Shown: in pieces, positions 27,231 through 37,100 of the stretch
How the letters are laid out: each line of letters starts with the position of its first letter
Numbering within the stretch: the first letter of the stretch is position 1
DNA from: Shewanella electrica
Lineage (GTDB): Bacteria; Pseudomonadota; Gammaproteobacteria; Enterobacterales; Shewanellaceae
Length of the DNA: 64,000 bases
Direction of reading: 5' to 3'
Assembly: GCF_022321485.1 (NCBI RefSeq)
Contig: NZ_JAKOGG010000011.1
Coordinates: forward strand, 1-64,000
Notes under the pieces: model-generated
Databases searched by the model: none
What the model saw: the letters and a program-made list of their open reading frames with translations, nothing else
Told to the model about the DNA's origin: nothing
Position numbers and translations under genes: made by a program

Positions 27231-27941
27231 ATGCAACCGCAAAAAATCACTGCTGAATCTGTTACCTCAGATAAGAACCAAACCTTGGTTGAGCAAATTT
27301 TGGTGCAGATCCAAGAAAGCATCATCAAAGGCGAGCTGCGCCCAGGCAGCAAGATTAATGAACAAGCCTTAGCCGAAAAATACGGCATCAGCCGTGGCCC
27401 GACCCGTGAAGCATTACAACAGTTAGAGCGGCAACGCTTAGTGGTACGCATTCCTCACGTTGGCGCTCGTGTTGCCACGCTCACCATTGAAGAACTCAAC
27501 GACCTTTATGAGCTGCGCAGCACCTTGGAAGGCATGGCCTGCGAACTGGCAGCGCAGCGGATTGATGAGCAGCAACTTAGCCAACTGTGGGCGTTGCTGG
27601 AGCAACAAGAAGCCGACCTCGCCCGCGGCGATAGCTATTTCCAGCAAGAAGGTGACGTCGACTTTCACTACCAAATCATTCAAGCCAGCGGTAACCGCCA
27701 CCTGCAAGAAACCTTAATTGGTGGCTTGTATCACCTGCTGCGCATGTATCGCTATCAGTGCACTAGCAGTTCGCGGCCGGTCCGCGCCATTGCCGAACAT
27801 CGACGCATTGTCGAAGCCATTGCGGCGCGGGATGCAGAACTCGCCGGTTTGTTGATGCGCCGCCACATTGAACAGGGTCGCCAAAATACTGAACAGCGAC
27901 TACGACAGTTAACCGCGCAAGAAGCTAGCGCCGTTTCCTGA
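27231..27941 (+). CDS. prpR: GntR/FadR-family regulator of the methylcitrate cluster
   Basis: 236 residues from ATG 27231 (preceded by GGTAAG); the alternative TTG at 27201 would lie within operator site 3. An N-terminal winged helix (residues about 25-90: GELRPGSKINEQALAEKYGISRG then PTREALQQLERQ) is followed by an FCD effector domain (ELYELRSTLEG-like ... VDFHYQIIQASGN ... EHRRIVEAIAARD). It should be a ligand-responsive repressor of propionate catabolism; effector probably a methylcitrate-cycle intermediate (inference). First gene of the cluster, 21 bp before prpB, with three palindromic sites upstream indicating autoregulation. The symbol prpR is also used for an unrelated sigma-54 activator in enterobacteria. 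Confidence 0.88.
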   Translation: MQPQKITAESVTSDKNQTLVEQILVQIQESIIKGELRPGSKINEQALAEKYGISRGPTREALQQLERQRLVVRIPHVGARVATLTIEELNDLYELRSTLEGMACELAAQRIDEQQLSQLWALLEQQEADLARGDSYFQQEGDVDFHYQIIQASGNRHLQETLIGGLYHLLRMYRYQCTSSSRPVRAIAEHRRIVEAIAARDAELAGLLMRRHIEQGRQNTEQRLRQLTAQEASAVS

Positions 27942-27962
27942 GCCAACTCAAGGAGCAACACC

Positions 27963-28832
27963 ATGAAAAAGAGTGCTGGATTACGATTCCGCCAAGCGTT
28001 AGATAACAACCCGCCGTTACAGATTGTCGGTACCACTAACGCTTATTTCGCGCTGATGGCCAAGCAAGCGGGCGTGCAAGCGCTGTATCTGTCAGGCGCT
28101 GGCGTCGCCAATGCCTCTTACGGTTTGCCCGATCTCGGCATGACCTCGATGAACGATGTATTGATTGACGCTAGCCGCATCACCTCAGCGGTGGATCTGC
28201 CGCTGCTCGTCGATATTGATACCGGCTGGGGCGGCGCATTCAACATTGCGCGCACCATCAAGGAGTTTGAAAAAGCCGGGGTGGCCGCAGTGCATATGGA
28301 AGACCAAGTATCGCAAAAACGTTGTGGCCATCGCCCCAATAAAGCGGTGGTTAGCACAGATGAAATGGTTGACCGCATCAAAGCCGCTGTCGATGCCCGC
28401 CAAGACGACAACTTTGTCATTATGGCACGCACCGATGCGGTGGCGGTGGAAGGCTTAGAAGCGGGCATCGAACGTGCCGCCAAATATATCGAAGCGGGCG
28501 CCGACATGATTTTTGCCGAAGCGCTGACCGAACTCGAGCAATACCGTCATTTCAAAGAGGTGGTGAAAGCGCCGATCCTCGCCAACATGACCGAGTTTGG
28601 CAAAACTGAACTGTTCAACAAAGAGCAACTCGCCGAGGTCGGAGTAGAGATGATCCTTTACCCGCTCAGCACCTTCCGCGCCGCCAACCAAGCCGCGTTG
28701 AAAGTGATGCAAGCGCTGCTGCAAGACGGTCATCAACGGAATGTGGTCGACACCATGCAAACTCGCGAAGAGTTGTATGACTTCCTCGGTTACCACAATT
28801 ACGAAGACAAATTAGATCAACTATTTAAGTAA
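27963..28832 (+). CDS. prpB: 2-methylisocitrate lyase
   Basis: 289 residues of the PEP mutase/isocitrate lyase fold. Diagnostic blocks: [22 protein letters not shown], the Mg-binding DIDTGWGG, and the catalytic loop KRCGH (about residues 119-123). It cleaves 2-methylisocitrate into pyruvate and succinate, the last step of the methylcitrate cycle. AAGGAGCAACACC is the ribosome-binding site. A 157-bp gap separates it from prpC. Confidence 0.95.
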   Translation: MKKSAGLRFRQALDNNPPLQIVGTTNAYFALMAKQAGVQALYLSGAGVANASYGLPDLGMTSMNDVLIDASRITSAVDLPLLVDIDTGWGGAFNIARTIKEFEKAGVAAVHMEDQVSQKRCGHRPNKAVVSTDEMVDRIKAAVDARQDDNFVIMARTDAVAVEGLEAGIERAAKYIEAGADMIFAEALTELEQYRHFKEVVKAPILANMTEFGKTELFNKEQLAEVGVEMILYPLSTFRAANQAALKVMQALLQDGHQRNVVDTMQTREELYDFLGYHNYEDKLDQLFK

Positions 28833-28989
28833 CACATAGCTGGTCAATCCGGGCGGACACGTCCAGGTAGTGGCTTGACCCAATGCCGTACTGCGGTGCA
28901 CTCATCTGGGGTGAGTACATCGTGGCGATAACCGATAGCGACTTAAGGTCGCCATACGATAAAGCGTTAACGGAAAGAGGGACGCAGTC

Positions 28990-30117
28990 ATGACTGACAA
29001 GAAACTGGGCGGCGCAGGTTTGCGCGGTCAGAGCGCCGGAGAAACCGCACTGAGCACGGTAGGAAAATCAGGCTCAGGCCTCACCTATCGCGGCTACGAT
29101 GTCAAAGATCTGGCCGAGAACACCGGCTTCGAAGAGGTCGCCTATTTAATTCTCCACGGCGAGCTGCCCACTAAAACACAATTGGCTGATTACCAAAGCC
29201 AACTGAAAAAAATGCGTGGCCTGCCGCAAGCATTAAAAGAGGTACTGGAGCGAATTCCTGCCAATGCCCATCCAATGGATGTGATGCGTACCGGTTGCTC
29301 AATGCTCGGTAACCTCGAGCCAGAAAATAACTTCGGTGAGCAACTGCATGTCGCCGACCGTTTGCTAGCGGCCTTCCCGTCAATCATCTGCTACTGGTAT
29401 CGCTTTAGCCACGATGGGGTACGCATCAATACCGAAACCGACGACGATGAAATTGGCGCCCATTTTCTGCATCTGCTGCACGGCAAAACACCATCACCAC
29501 TGCATGCCAAAGTGATGAGCGTCTCGCTGATCCTCTACGCCGAGCACGAATTCAACGCCTCCACGTTTACTGCCCGCGTGTGCGCCTCTACCTTGTCGGA
29601 TATGTTTTCCTGCATCACTGGCGCGATTGGTTCGCTGCGCGGCCCACTGCATGGCGGCGCTAACGAAGCGGCCATGGAACTGATCCAAGAGATGCGCAAC
29701 GAAGCACACGCCCAAGAAGTGCTGCTCGGCAAACTGGAACGCAAAGAGAAAATCATGGGTTTTGGTCACGCCATCTATCGCGAGTCCGACCCGCGTAACG
29801 CCATCATCAAATCTTGGTCAGAAAAGCTGGCCAGTGAAACCGGTGATGACCGCCTATATCGCGTATCAGTCGCCTGTGAAGCCTTGATGTGGCAAGAGAA
29901 AAAGTTGTTCTGCAACGCCGACTTCTTCCACGCCAGCGCCTATCACTACATGGGCATTCCGACCAAGTTGTTTACGCCGATTTTTGTCTGCTCACGCTTA
30001 ACCGGCTGGGCTGCACATGTAATGGAGCAACGGGCTAACAACCGCATTATTCGCCCAAGCGCGGATTATGTCGGCGTCGAATTGCGGCCCGTTACGCCGC
30101 TGAGCCAACGTAAGTAA
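28990..30117 (+). CDS. prpC: 2-methylcitrate synthase
   Basis: 375 residues, the methylcitrate-synthase length class. Citrate-synthase motifs are present: LTYRGYDVKDLAE, LHGELPT, GPLHGGANEAAMELI, the catalytic His in MGFGHAIYRESDPRN and the catalytic Asp in FFHASAYHYMGIP context (NADFFH). It condenses propionyl-CoA with oxaloacetate. Its place after prpB and before acnD/prpF favours methylcitrate over citrate synthase. GGAAAGAGGG precedes the start. Confidence 0.95.
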   Translation: MTDKKLGGAGLRGQSAGETALSTVGKSGSGLTYRGYDVKDLAENTGFEEVAYLILHGELPTKTQLADYQSQLKKMRGLPQALKEVLERIPANAHPMDVMRTGCSMLGNLEPENNFGEQLHVADRLLAAFPSIICYWYRFSHDGVRINTETDDDEIGAHFLHLLHGKTPSPLHAKVMSVSLILYAEHEFNASTFTARVCASTLSDMFSCITGAIGSLRGPLHGGANEAAMELIQEMRNEAHAQEVLLGKLERKEKIMGFGHAIYRESDPRNAIIKSWSEKLASETGDDRLYRVSVACEALMWQEKKLFCNADFFHASAYHYMGIPTKLFTPIFVCSRLTGWAAHVMEQRANNRIIRPSADYVGVELRPVTPLSQRK

Positions 30118-30199
30118 GTTATTGGGACGACGTGCCAACCACGCCAACGAGTCATCCGACAGCGGCACCAACCGCTGTCATCAGTTGAGTGCAAGGATT

Positions 30200-32794
30200 A
30201 TGAACACACGCTATCGCGAAGCTCTAGCAGGTACAGGGCTTGATTATTTTGACGCGGCTGCCGCGGTTAATGCCATTAAATCCGGCAGTTGGGACGGCCT
30301 GCCGTACACCTCACGGGTGCATGCCGAGAACTTAGTGCGCAAAGCCGACCCAGCGCAGTTGGATAGCTATTTAAGCCAGTTGATTGAGCGCAAACGCGAC
30401 TTAGATTTTCCGTGGTTTCCTGCCCGCGTGGTGTGCCACGACATTCTGGGGCAAACCGCGTTGGTCGACTTAGCAGGGTTGCGCGATGCCATTGCCGAGC
30501 AAGGTGGCGATCCCGCCAAAGTGAATCCGGTCGTGCCAACGCAACTGATTGTCGATCACTCGTTAGCGGTGGAGCACGCTGGTTTTGAGAGCGATGCGTT
30601 TGACAAGAACCGCGCCATTGAAGATCGCCGCAACGAGGACCGTTTTCACTTTATCAACTGGTGTAAAACCGCTTTTAATAATGTGGATGTGATCCCGCCC
30701 GGCAACGGCATCATGCATCAAATCAACCTTGAGCGTATGTCACCGGTGGTGCACGCGCAAAACGGCGTGGCCTTTGCCGATACCTTGGTAGGCACCGACA
30801 GCCACACGCCACATGTGGATGCGCTTGGCGTTATCGCCGTCGGCGTCGGCGGCTTAGAAGCAGAGAGCGTGATGCTCGGCCGCGCCTCTTGGATGCGGCT
30901 GCCGGATATTGTTGGCGTCGAGCTAACTGGCAAACCCGCTGCGGGCATTACCGCTACCGACATCGTGTTAGCGTTAACTGAATTTTTGCGTGAACAACGG
31001 GTAGTGTCGGCCTATCTAGAATTTTTTGGCAGCGGCGCCGCGCACCTAACGCTGGGCGATCGCGCCACCATTTCCAACATGACGCCAGAGTACGGCGCCA
31101 CCGCCGCGTTGTTCTACATCGACCAGCAAACCTTAGATTATCTGCGTCTGACGGGGCGCGACGAGCAGCAAGTACAGTTGGTGGAAACCTACGCCAAAGC
31201 CGCAGGCTTGTGGAGCGATACCCTGACGCAGGCTGAGTATGAGCGCTCGCTGACGTTTGATCTCTCCAACGTGGTGCGTAATATCGCGGGGCCATCCAAT
31301 CCGCACAAGCGCGTTGCCACCAGCACGCTGACAGATAAAGGCATCGCCAGTGATTATCGCCAGCAAGGCGACTTAATGCCTGACGGCGCGGTGATTATCG
31401 CCGCCATCACCAGCTGTACTAACACTAGCAATCCGCGCAACGTGATTGCGGCGGGCTTGCTGGCGCGTAATGCAGTCGCTAAAGGCTTAAGCCGCAAGCC
31501 GTGGGTGAAAACCTCGCTGGCGCCCGGCTCCAAAACCGTCAAACTCTACTTGGAAGAAGCAGGGTTGCTGCCAAGCTTAGAAACCCTCGGCTTTGGTGTG
31601 GTCGCCTTTGCCTGCACTACCTGTAACGGCATGAGCGGCGCGCTCGATCCACAAATCCAACAGCAGATTATTGAGCGCGATCTGTACGCCACCGCGGTAC
31701 TGTCTGGCAACCGTAACTTTGATGGCCGCATTCATCCCTATGCCAAACAAGCGTTTCTGGCGTCACCGCCGTTAGTGGTCGCCTACGCCATTGCCGGTTC
31801 GATTCGTTTCGATATCGAAAAAGATGCGTTGGGTTATGACGCCGATGGTCAAGCGGTGTATCTGAAAGACATCTGGCCGGACGATGCCGAGATTGATGCG
31901 GTGATCAAAACCGCCGTCAAACCGGAGCAGTTCCGCCAAGTGTACGAGCCGATGTTTGACCTCAAAGTCGACTACGGCGACAAAATTAGCCCGTTGTATG
32001 ATTGGCGGCCGATGAGCACCTATATTCGCCGCCCCCCCTACTGGGAAGGCGCATTGGCGGCCGAGCGCACGCTGCGCTGCATGCGGCCATTGGCGGTGCT
32101 GGGCGATAACATCACCACCGACCATCTGTCCCCCTCCAACGCCATTATGGCGAGCAGCGCCGCGGGTGAATACTTGGCGAAAATGGGCTTACCAGAAGCG
32201 GACTTTAACTCTTACGCCACCCACCGTGGCGACCATCTGACCGCACAGCGCGCCACGCTGGCTAACCCGAAACTGTTTAACGAAATGGTGCGTGATAGCA
32301 CCGGCGAGGTCATTCAAGGCTCGCTGATGCGACTGGAGCCGGAAGGCAAACAGCTGCGGATGTGGGAAGGCATTGAGACCTACATGCTACGGCGCCAACC
32401 GCTATGCATCATCGCCGGCAAAGATTATGGCCAAGGCTCTAGCCGCGATTGGGCCGCCAAAGGCGTACGTTTAGCCGGGGTAGAAGTGATTGTCGCCGAA
32501 GGCTTTGAACGCATTCACCGCACCAACTTGGTCGGCATGGGCGTATTGCCGCTGCAATTTATGCTCGGCACTGACCGCCACACGCTGGCGATTGATGGCC
32601 GCGAAACCTTTGATGTTTTGGGCGAACCGACCCCCGGCGCCACGTTGACATTGCTGATCCATCGTCCTAACGGCAGCAGTATTGACGTGCCGGTACGCTG
32701 CCGCCTCGACACCGCCGAGGAAGTGACTATCTATCAAGCCGGTGGCGTGCTGCAACGTTTTGCGCAAGAGTTTCTGGAGGAGCAAAGCGCATGA
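30200..32794 (+). CDS. acnD: Fe-S 2-methylcitrate dehydratase AcnD
   Basis: 864 residues from ATG 30200 (AAGGATT upstream); the reading frame extends earlier but MNTRYREALAGTGLDYFDAAAAV is the family start. Aconitase layout with 4Fe-4S ligand cysteines in ITSCTNTSNPRN (about 405) and CTTCNGMSG (about 471-474), GTDSHT, and the swivel-domain GKDYGQGSSRDWAAKG. AcnD dehydrates 2-methylcitrate to the trans isomer of 2-methylaconitate, which then requires PrpF. Stop overlaps the prpF ATG (ATGA). Confidence 0.96.
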   Translation: MNTRYREALAGTGLDYFDAAAAVNAIKSGSWDGLPYTSRVHAENLVRKADPAQLDSYLSQLIERKRDLDFPWFPARVVCHDILGQTALVDLAGLRDAIAEQGGDPAKVNPVVPTQLIVDHSLAVEHAGFESDAFDKNRAIEDRRNEDRFHFINWCKTAFNNVDVIPPGNGIMHQINLERMSPVVHAQNGVAFADTLVGTDSHTPHVDALGVIAVGVGGLEAESVMLGRASWMRLPDIVGVELTGKPAAGITATDIVLALTEFLREQRVVSAYLEFFGSGAAHLTLGDRATISNMTPEYGATAALFYIDQQTLDYLRLTGRDEQQVQLVETYAKAAGLWSDTLTQAEYERSLTFDLSNVVRNIAGPSNPHKRVATSTLTDKGIASDYRQQGDLMPDGAVIIAAITSCTNTSNPRNVIAAGLLARNAVAKGLSRKPWVKTSLAPGSKTVKLYLEEAGLLPSLETLGFGVVAFACTTCNGMSGALDPQIQQQIIERDLYATAVLSGNRNFDGRIHPYAKQAFLASPPLVVAYAIAGSIRFDIEKDALGYDADGQAVYLKDIWPDDAEIDAVIKTAVKPEQFRQVYEPMFDLKVDYGDKISPLYDWRPMSTYIRRPPYWEGALAAERTLRCMRPLAVLGDNITTDHLSPSNAIMASSAAGEYLAKMGLPEADFNSYATHRGDHLTAQRATLANPKLFNEMVRDSTGEVIQGSLMRLEPEGKQLRMWEGIETYMLRRQPLCIIAGKDYGQGSSRDWAAKGVRLAGVEVIVAEGFERIHRTNLVGMGVLPLQFMLGTDRHTLAIDGRETFDVLGEPTPGATLTLLIHRPNGSSIDVPVRCRLDTAEEVTIYQAGGVLQRFAQEFLEEQSA

Positions 32795-33981
32795 TCAAGC
32801 AGTTAAAAATTGCCGCAACTTACATGCGCGGCGGCACCAGTAAAGGGGTGTTCTTCGCCTTGGATGACCTGCCCGCGGCGGCGCAGCAACCGGGGCCCGC
32901 CCGCGATGCTTTATTACTGCGGGTGATTGGCAGCCCCGACCCATACGGCAAACACACCGACGGCATGGGCGGCGCCACGTCTAGCACCAGCAAGGCGGTG
33001 ATTTTAAGCCGTAGCACGCAACCTGAGCACGATGTCGATTATCTGTTTGGCCAAGTGGCGATTGATAAGCCGTTTGTCGATTGGAGCGGCAACTGTGGCA
33101 ACCTCACTGCCGCCGTTGGTGCCGTTGCCATCAGCCAAGGCTTGGTCGATGCCAGCCGTATTCCGCGTGATGGCCTCTGCACTGTGCGCATCTGGCAAGC
33201 CAATATTCACAAGACCATTTTGGCACAAGTGCCGATGGCGGCTGGCGAAGTGGTCGAATGCGGCGACTTTGAGCTGGACGGTGTGACGTTCCCCGCTGCC
33301 GAAGTGCAAATCACTTTTGTTGATCCCGCCGATGACAGCGATGGCGGCAGCATGTTTCCCACCGGCCAATTGGTGGATGAGCTGGAGGTGCCGACTTCGT
33401 TAGTGCCCAGCGGCAAGCTTAAGGCCACGCTGATTAACGCCGGCATTCCCACTATTTTCGTCAATGCCGCCGATATCGGCTATCAAGGCACCGAATTACA
33501 ACCCGACATCAACGGCGATGAAGCAGCGTTAGCCCGTTTTGAGCAACTGAGAGCCTACGGTGCCTTGAAGATGGGGCTGATTAACCAGCTCGATGACATC
33601 TCGGCGCGGCAACATACGCCTAAGATCGCTTTTGTCGCGCCCGCTGCCAGCTATCAAGCGTCCAGTGGCAAAACCATTGCCGCTGATGACATCGATTTGT
33701 GTGTGCGCGCCTTGTCGATGGGCAAACTGCATCACGCCATGATGGGCACCGCTGCGGTGGCAATTGCGGCAGCGGCAGCTATCCCCGGCACCTTAGTGAA
33801 TCTCGCGGCGGGCGGCGGTGAGCGCGAACTGCTGCGTTTTGGTCATCCATCGGGCACGCTCAAAGTCGGTGCCAGCGCGCAATGTCGCGACGGCCAATGG
33901 CAAGTGCGTCAGGTGGTGATGAGCCGCAGCGCCCGCGTGTTGATGGAGGGTTGGGTGCGCATTCCCGAAGACAGTTTCTAA
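32791..33981 (+). CDS. prpF: 2-methylaconitate cis-trans isomerase PrpF
   Basis: 396 residues. N-terminal TYMRGGTSKGVFF and DPYGKHTDGMGGATSSTSKAVI, and the later WSGNCGNLTAAVG with a cysteine, are PrpF signatures of the diaminopimelate-epimerase-like fold. It converts trans- to cis-2-methylaconitate made by AcnD, so the AcnD/PrpF pair replaces PrpD. Four-base overlap with acnD; ribosome-binding site GGAGGAG within the acnD end. A terminator follows. Confidence 0.96.
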   Translation: MIKQLKIAATYMRGGTSKGVFFALDDLPAAAQQPGPARDALLLRVIGSPDPYGKHTDGMGGATSSTSKAVILSRSTQPEHDVDYLFGQVAIDKPFVDWSGNCGNLTAAVGAVAISQGLVDASRIPRDGLCTVRIWQANIHKTILAQVPMAAGEVVECGDFELDGVTFPAAEVQITFVDPADDSDGGSMFPTGQLVDELEVPTSLVPSGKLKATLINAGIPTIFVNAADIGYQGTELQPDINGDEAALARFEQLRAYGALKMGLINQLDDISARQHTPKIAFVAPAASYQASSGKTIAADDIDLCVRALSMGKLHHAMMGTAAVAIAAAAAIPGTLVNLAAGGGERELLRFGHPSGTLKVGASAQCRDGQWQVRQVVMSRSARVLMEGWVRIPEDSF

Positions 33982-34006
33982 ATTTCATCAACGAGTTCAA
34001 GCCAAA

Positions 34007-34046
34007 AAGGCCTTGCTTCCTCCCCTTCCGGCAAGGCCTTTTTTAT
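34007..34046 (+). terminator. Intrinsic terminator of the methylcitrate operon
   Basis: AAGGCCTTGC / GCAAGGCCTT perfect 10-bp stem, 14-nt loop, followed by TTTTATTT. Confidence 0.92.
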
Positions 34047-34113
34047 TTATGTAGTGATAAAGCCGTATCAACTACATTTGTTATAAGGTATGTTACAAAC
34101 TTTACAAACCTAG

Positions 34114-37100
34114 ATGACAGAGTTGACGTTGTTTCGAGTGTTCTGCCAATGGATGTTGATTGTCGGCGCAGCGATATGCTGTTGGCCGAGTGCAGCCGCT
34201 ACCTCACAGAAATATCGCTTTCAACATATCAACAGCCTAGATGGGCTGCATCAAAACAGCGTCTACAGCTTATTCGAAAGCAACAGCGGCATGCTGTGGG
34301 TAGGCACCCAAGATGGATTACATCGTTATAACGGTACTGACTTTACCCTGTTCCTACCGCAAGCAGATAACCCCCACAGCATCAGTGATGCCTTTGTCAC
34401 TGATATGCTGCAACAAGACAATACCTTATGGCTGGCTACCGTCAGCGGTGGCGTGAACGCGTTGGACTTAACCACCGGTGAGTTTCAGCAGCTAACCATT
34501 AAAAATCGAACCGCTAAGCTGCACGTGTACCGATTAGCCATGTTTAACGGCCAACTCTGGGCGGCCACCGACGATGGTCTTTACCGCCAATCGGCGCCAC
34601 TGCAATTGACCAGAGTTGAGTTAGGCATGCTCAACAACCCGGTGGTAACGTACATCCTCAGCGTGGATGCAAATACGTTACTCGTCAGCACCGAACGCCA
34701 CGGTGCGTTTCTCTATCGTGATGGTCACTTTAGCCCGTTTACGCTGCCCGATGGGGCCGAGCAGATTAGTCACGCACGCATCGCCGCAGATCACTCAGTG
34801 TGGCTAGCGCTCGGCAATCAACTTTGGCGCTATGCCAACATCGAGCAACCGCCGCAACGCATTTTTCAGCTAACCGACCATCGCCAATCGATACGCGCCT
34901 TTGTGTTCGATAATCAGCATGGCGTGTGGCTCGGCGGTATCGGGACGGGCCTGATCCACCTGATGCCGCGACAAGGCCAGTGGCTACTAGAAAAGATCCA
35001 GCACCAACCCGATGAGCAAGATAGCCTCAGCGATAACGACATCACCAGCTTGTTATTAGATCGGCAGGGAAACTTATGGGTAGGCAGTTATTACTCTGGC
35101 CTTAACCGTATCAATATTGAACGGCAATACTTTACCCACCTCTACAACAAAACCGATACTCAGTTGCTCAGGCGTAACAACAATATTCGCGCTATCAGCC
35201 GTGCGGCAGATGGGCAAATGTACATTGGCACCAACGATGCGGGCCTGTTTCGCCTAGACGATGTTGGCAATTTTACCCCGCTCAATACGCTGTTTACCCC
35301 GCTGATTGGTGCCGAAGCCACCGACAATCTGCGAGTATTGGATATTGCTAACGCCAGCGACGACAGCCTGTGGTTAGCCACCAGCACCGGCTTATTCCAG
35401 CTCACCTTACCTGCTACGCTGCGCCGAGTTGCCCTACCGCCGACCATCAGCCAAATTCGCGCACTGAGCGTAGATAGTGCGGCGCAGCAGCTGTGGTTTA
35501 CCTCAGGAACTGCACTCTACCGCTACGATATCACCAGCCAGCAACTCACACATGTCAGCTTGCAATACGCCACGGATCGGCCAAATAACGCCATTCTCAA
35601 TCTGCGGAAAACGGCCAGTGGTTTATGGGTGATGACCATGAATGGCCTATACCAATTAGCCGCCAACGGCGAGTTGCTGCACTACTTTTCACCACAGCAA
35701 CTGCCACATCCGATAGTACGAGATGTATTAGAGATGGCTAACGGCAACATCTGGATTGCCACCCATGGTGGAGTGGTCCTGCTGCAAGACGGCAAGATCA
35801 CCAACTATAGCGCCGTCCATAAACTGCCCAACAACACGGTTTATGCGTTGGCTGACGATAGCCAAGGCAACTTATGGTTTACCAGTAATACCGGCGTCAG
35901 CCGTCTGGATGTCACTACCGGACAATTCCTCAGTTTTAATGAGAATGAAGGGCTACAGTCACCGGAGTTTAACGGTGGCGTGCGTTGGCAAGATCGCGAT
36001 GGCACCATCTGGTTTGGCGGCATCAACGGCCTCAACTACTTTCAGCCAGACAAGATCCCAGCAGCACGGCAAGATGTTGAGATTGCGTTGGCGAGTTATC
36101 GTATCGGTGAACAGCAATACCCGTTCTACAGCTTTAATAACCTCACCGACATTGTCCAGCCATACAGTAATGAGTTGCTGAGTTTCAAAGTCACCCCTAT
36201 CGACTTTAGCTACCCCAATCACCACCAATATAGCTTTCTCCTCAAAGGGCTAGAAAGCAACTGGCACCCGTTTGAAGCGATGAATGAGATCAGCTATACC
36301 GCCGTTCCCGCTGGTCATTATCAACTACTGGTACGGCATAAACTCAATGGCAGTGCCGAGTTTAATCAGCAACAGCTGGCAAACATCACCATTATCGCGC
36401 CGTGGTACCGCACGCCATTAGCCTACGCCTTGTATTGCTTGTTTAGCGTCATGATGGTTGGCCTGATTGCACGCTACTACGTGAAGAAATGGCATAAAGA
36501 AAAGCAGATACAGCAGCAGATCAATGATTCTCACGAGCGCTTTAAGCTGGCGCTATGGGGCTCAGGTGATCGCTTGTGGGATTGGAAGATTACCAGCGGC
36601 ATCTTGACGATTACCCATCTCAGCCAAGATAAAGAACTCACGCAACAGCTCAATCGACACCAGTATTTGGCACTGATCCATCCCGAAGACCGCGAGTTAG
36701 TGCAGCAAGCGATGACGGCGTATTTGGTGGGAAAAACGCCCTATTTTGAAGCGGAGTACCGCAGTTTCTCGATTGATGGCGTGTGGCGTTGGGGCTTGGA
36801 TCGCGGCAAGATCACCGAAGTAGATGCCGACAATAGACCAGTACGTTTGGCAGGCACATTTACCGATATTACCGACCGTAAACAGCAAGAAGATGAACTG
36901 CTGCTGTCACATCAAGTGTTAGAAAGTATGAATGAATCGGTGGTGATTTGTGATTTGGACTATCGCATCATCGCGGTTAATCGCGCTTTTACCGACACCA
37001 TGGGCTATCAAGAAGCACGCATTCTCGGCAAATACTGCTTAGCACTCACGCGTGGTTTGTATGCGATAAATGTGTACCGCGATATCGAACGTATTTTGTT

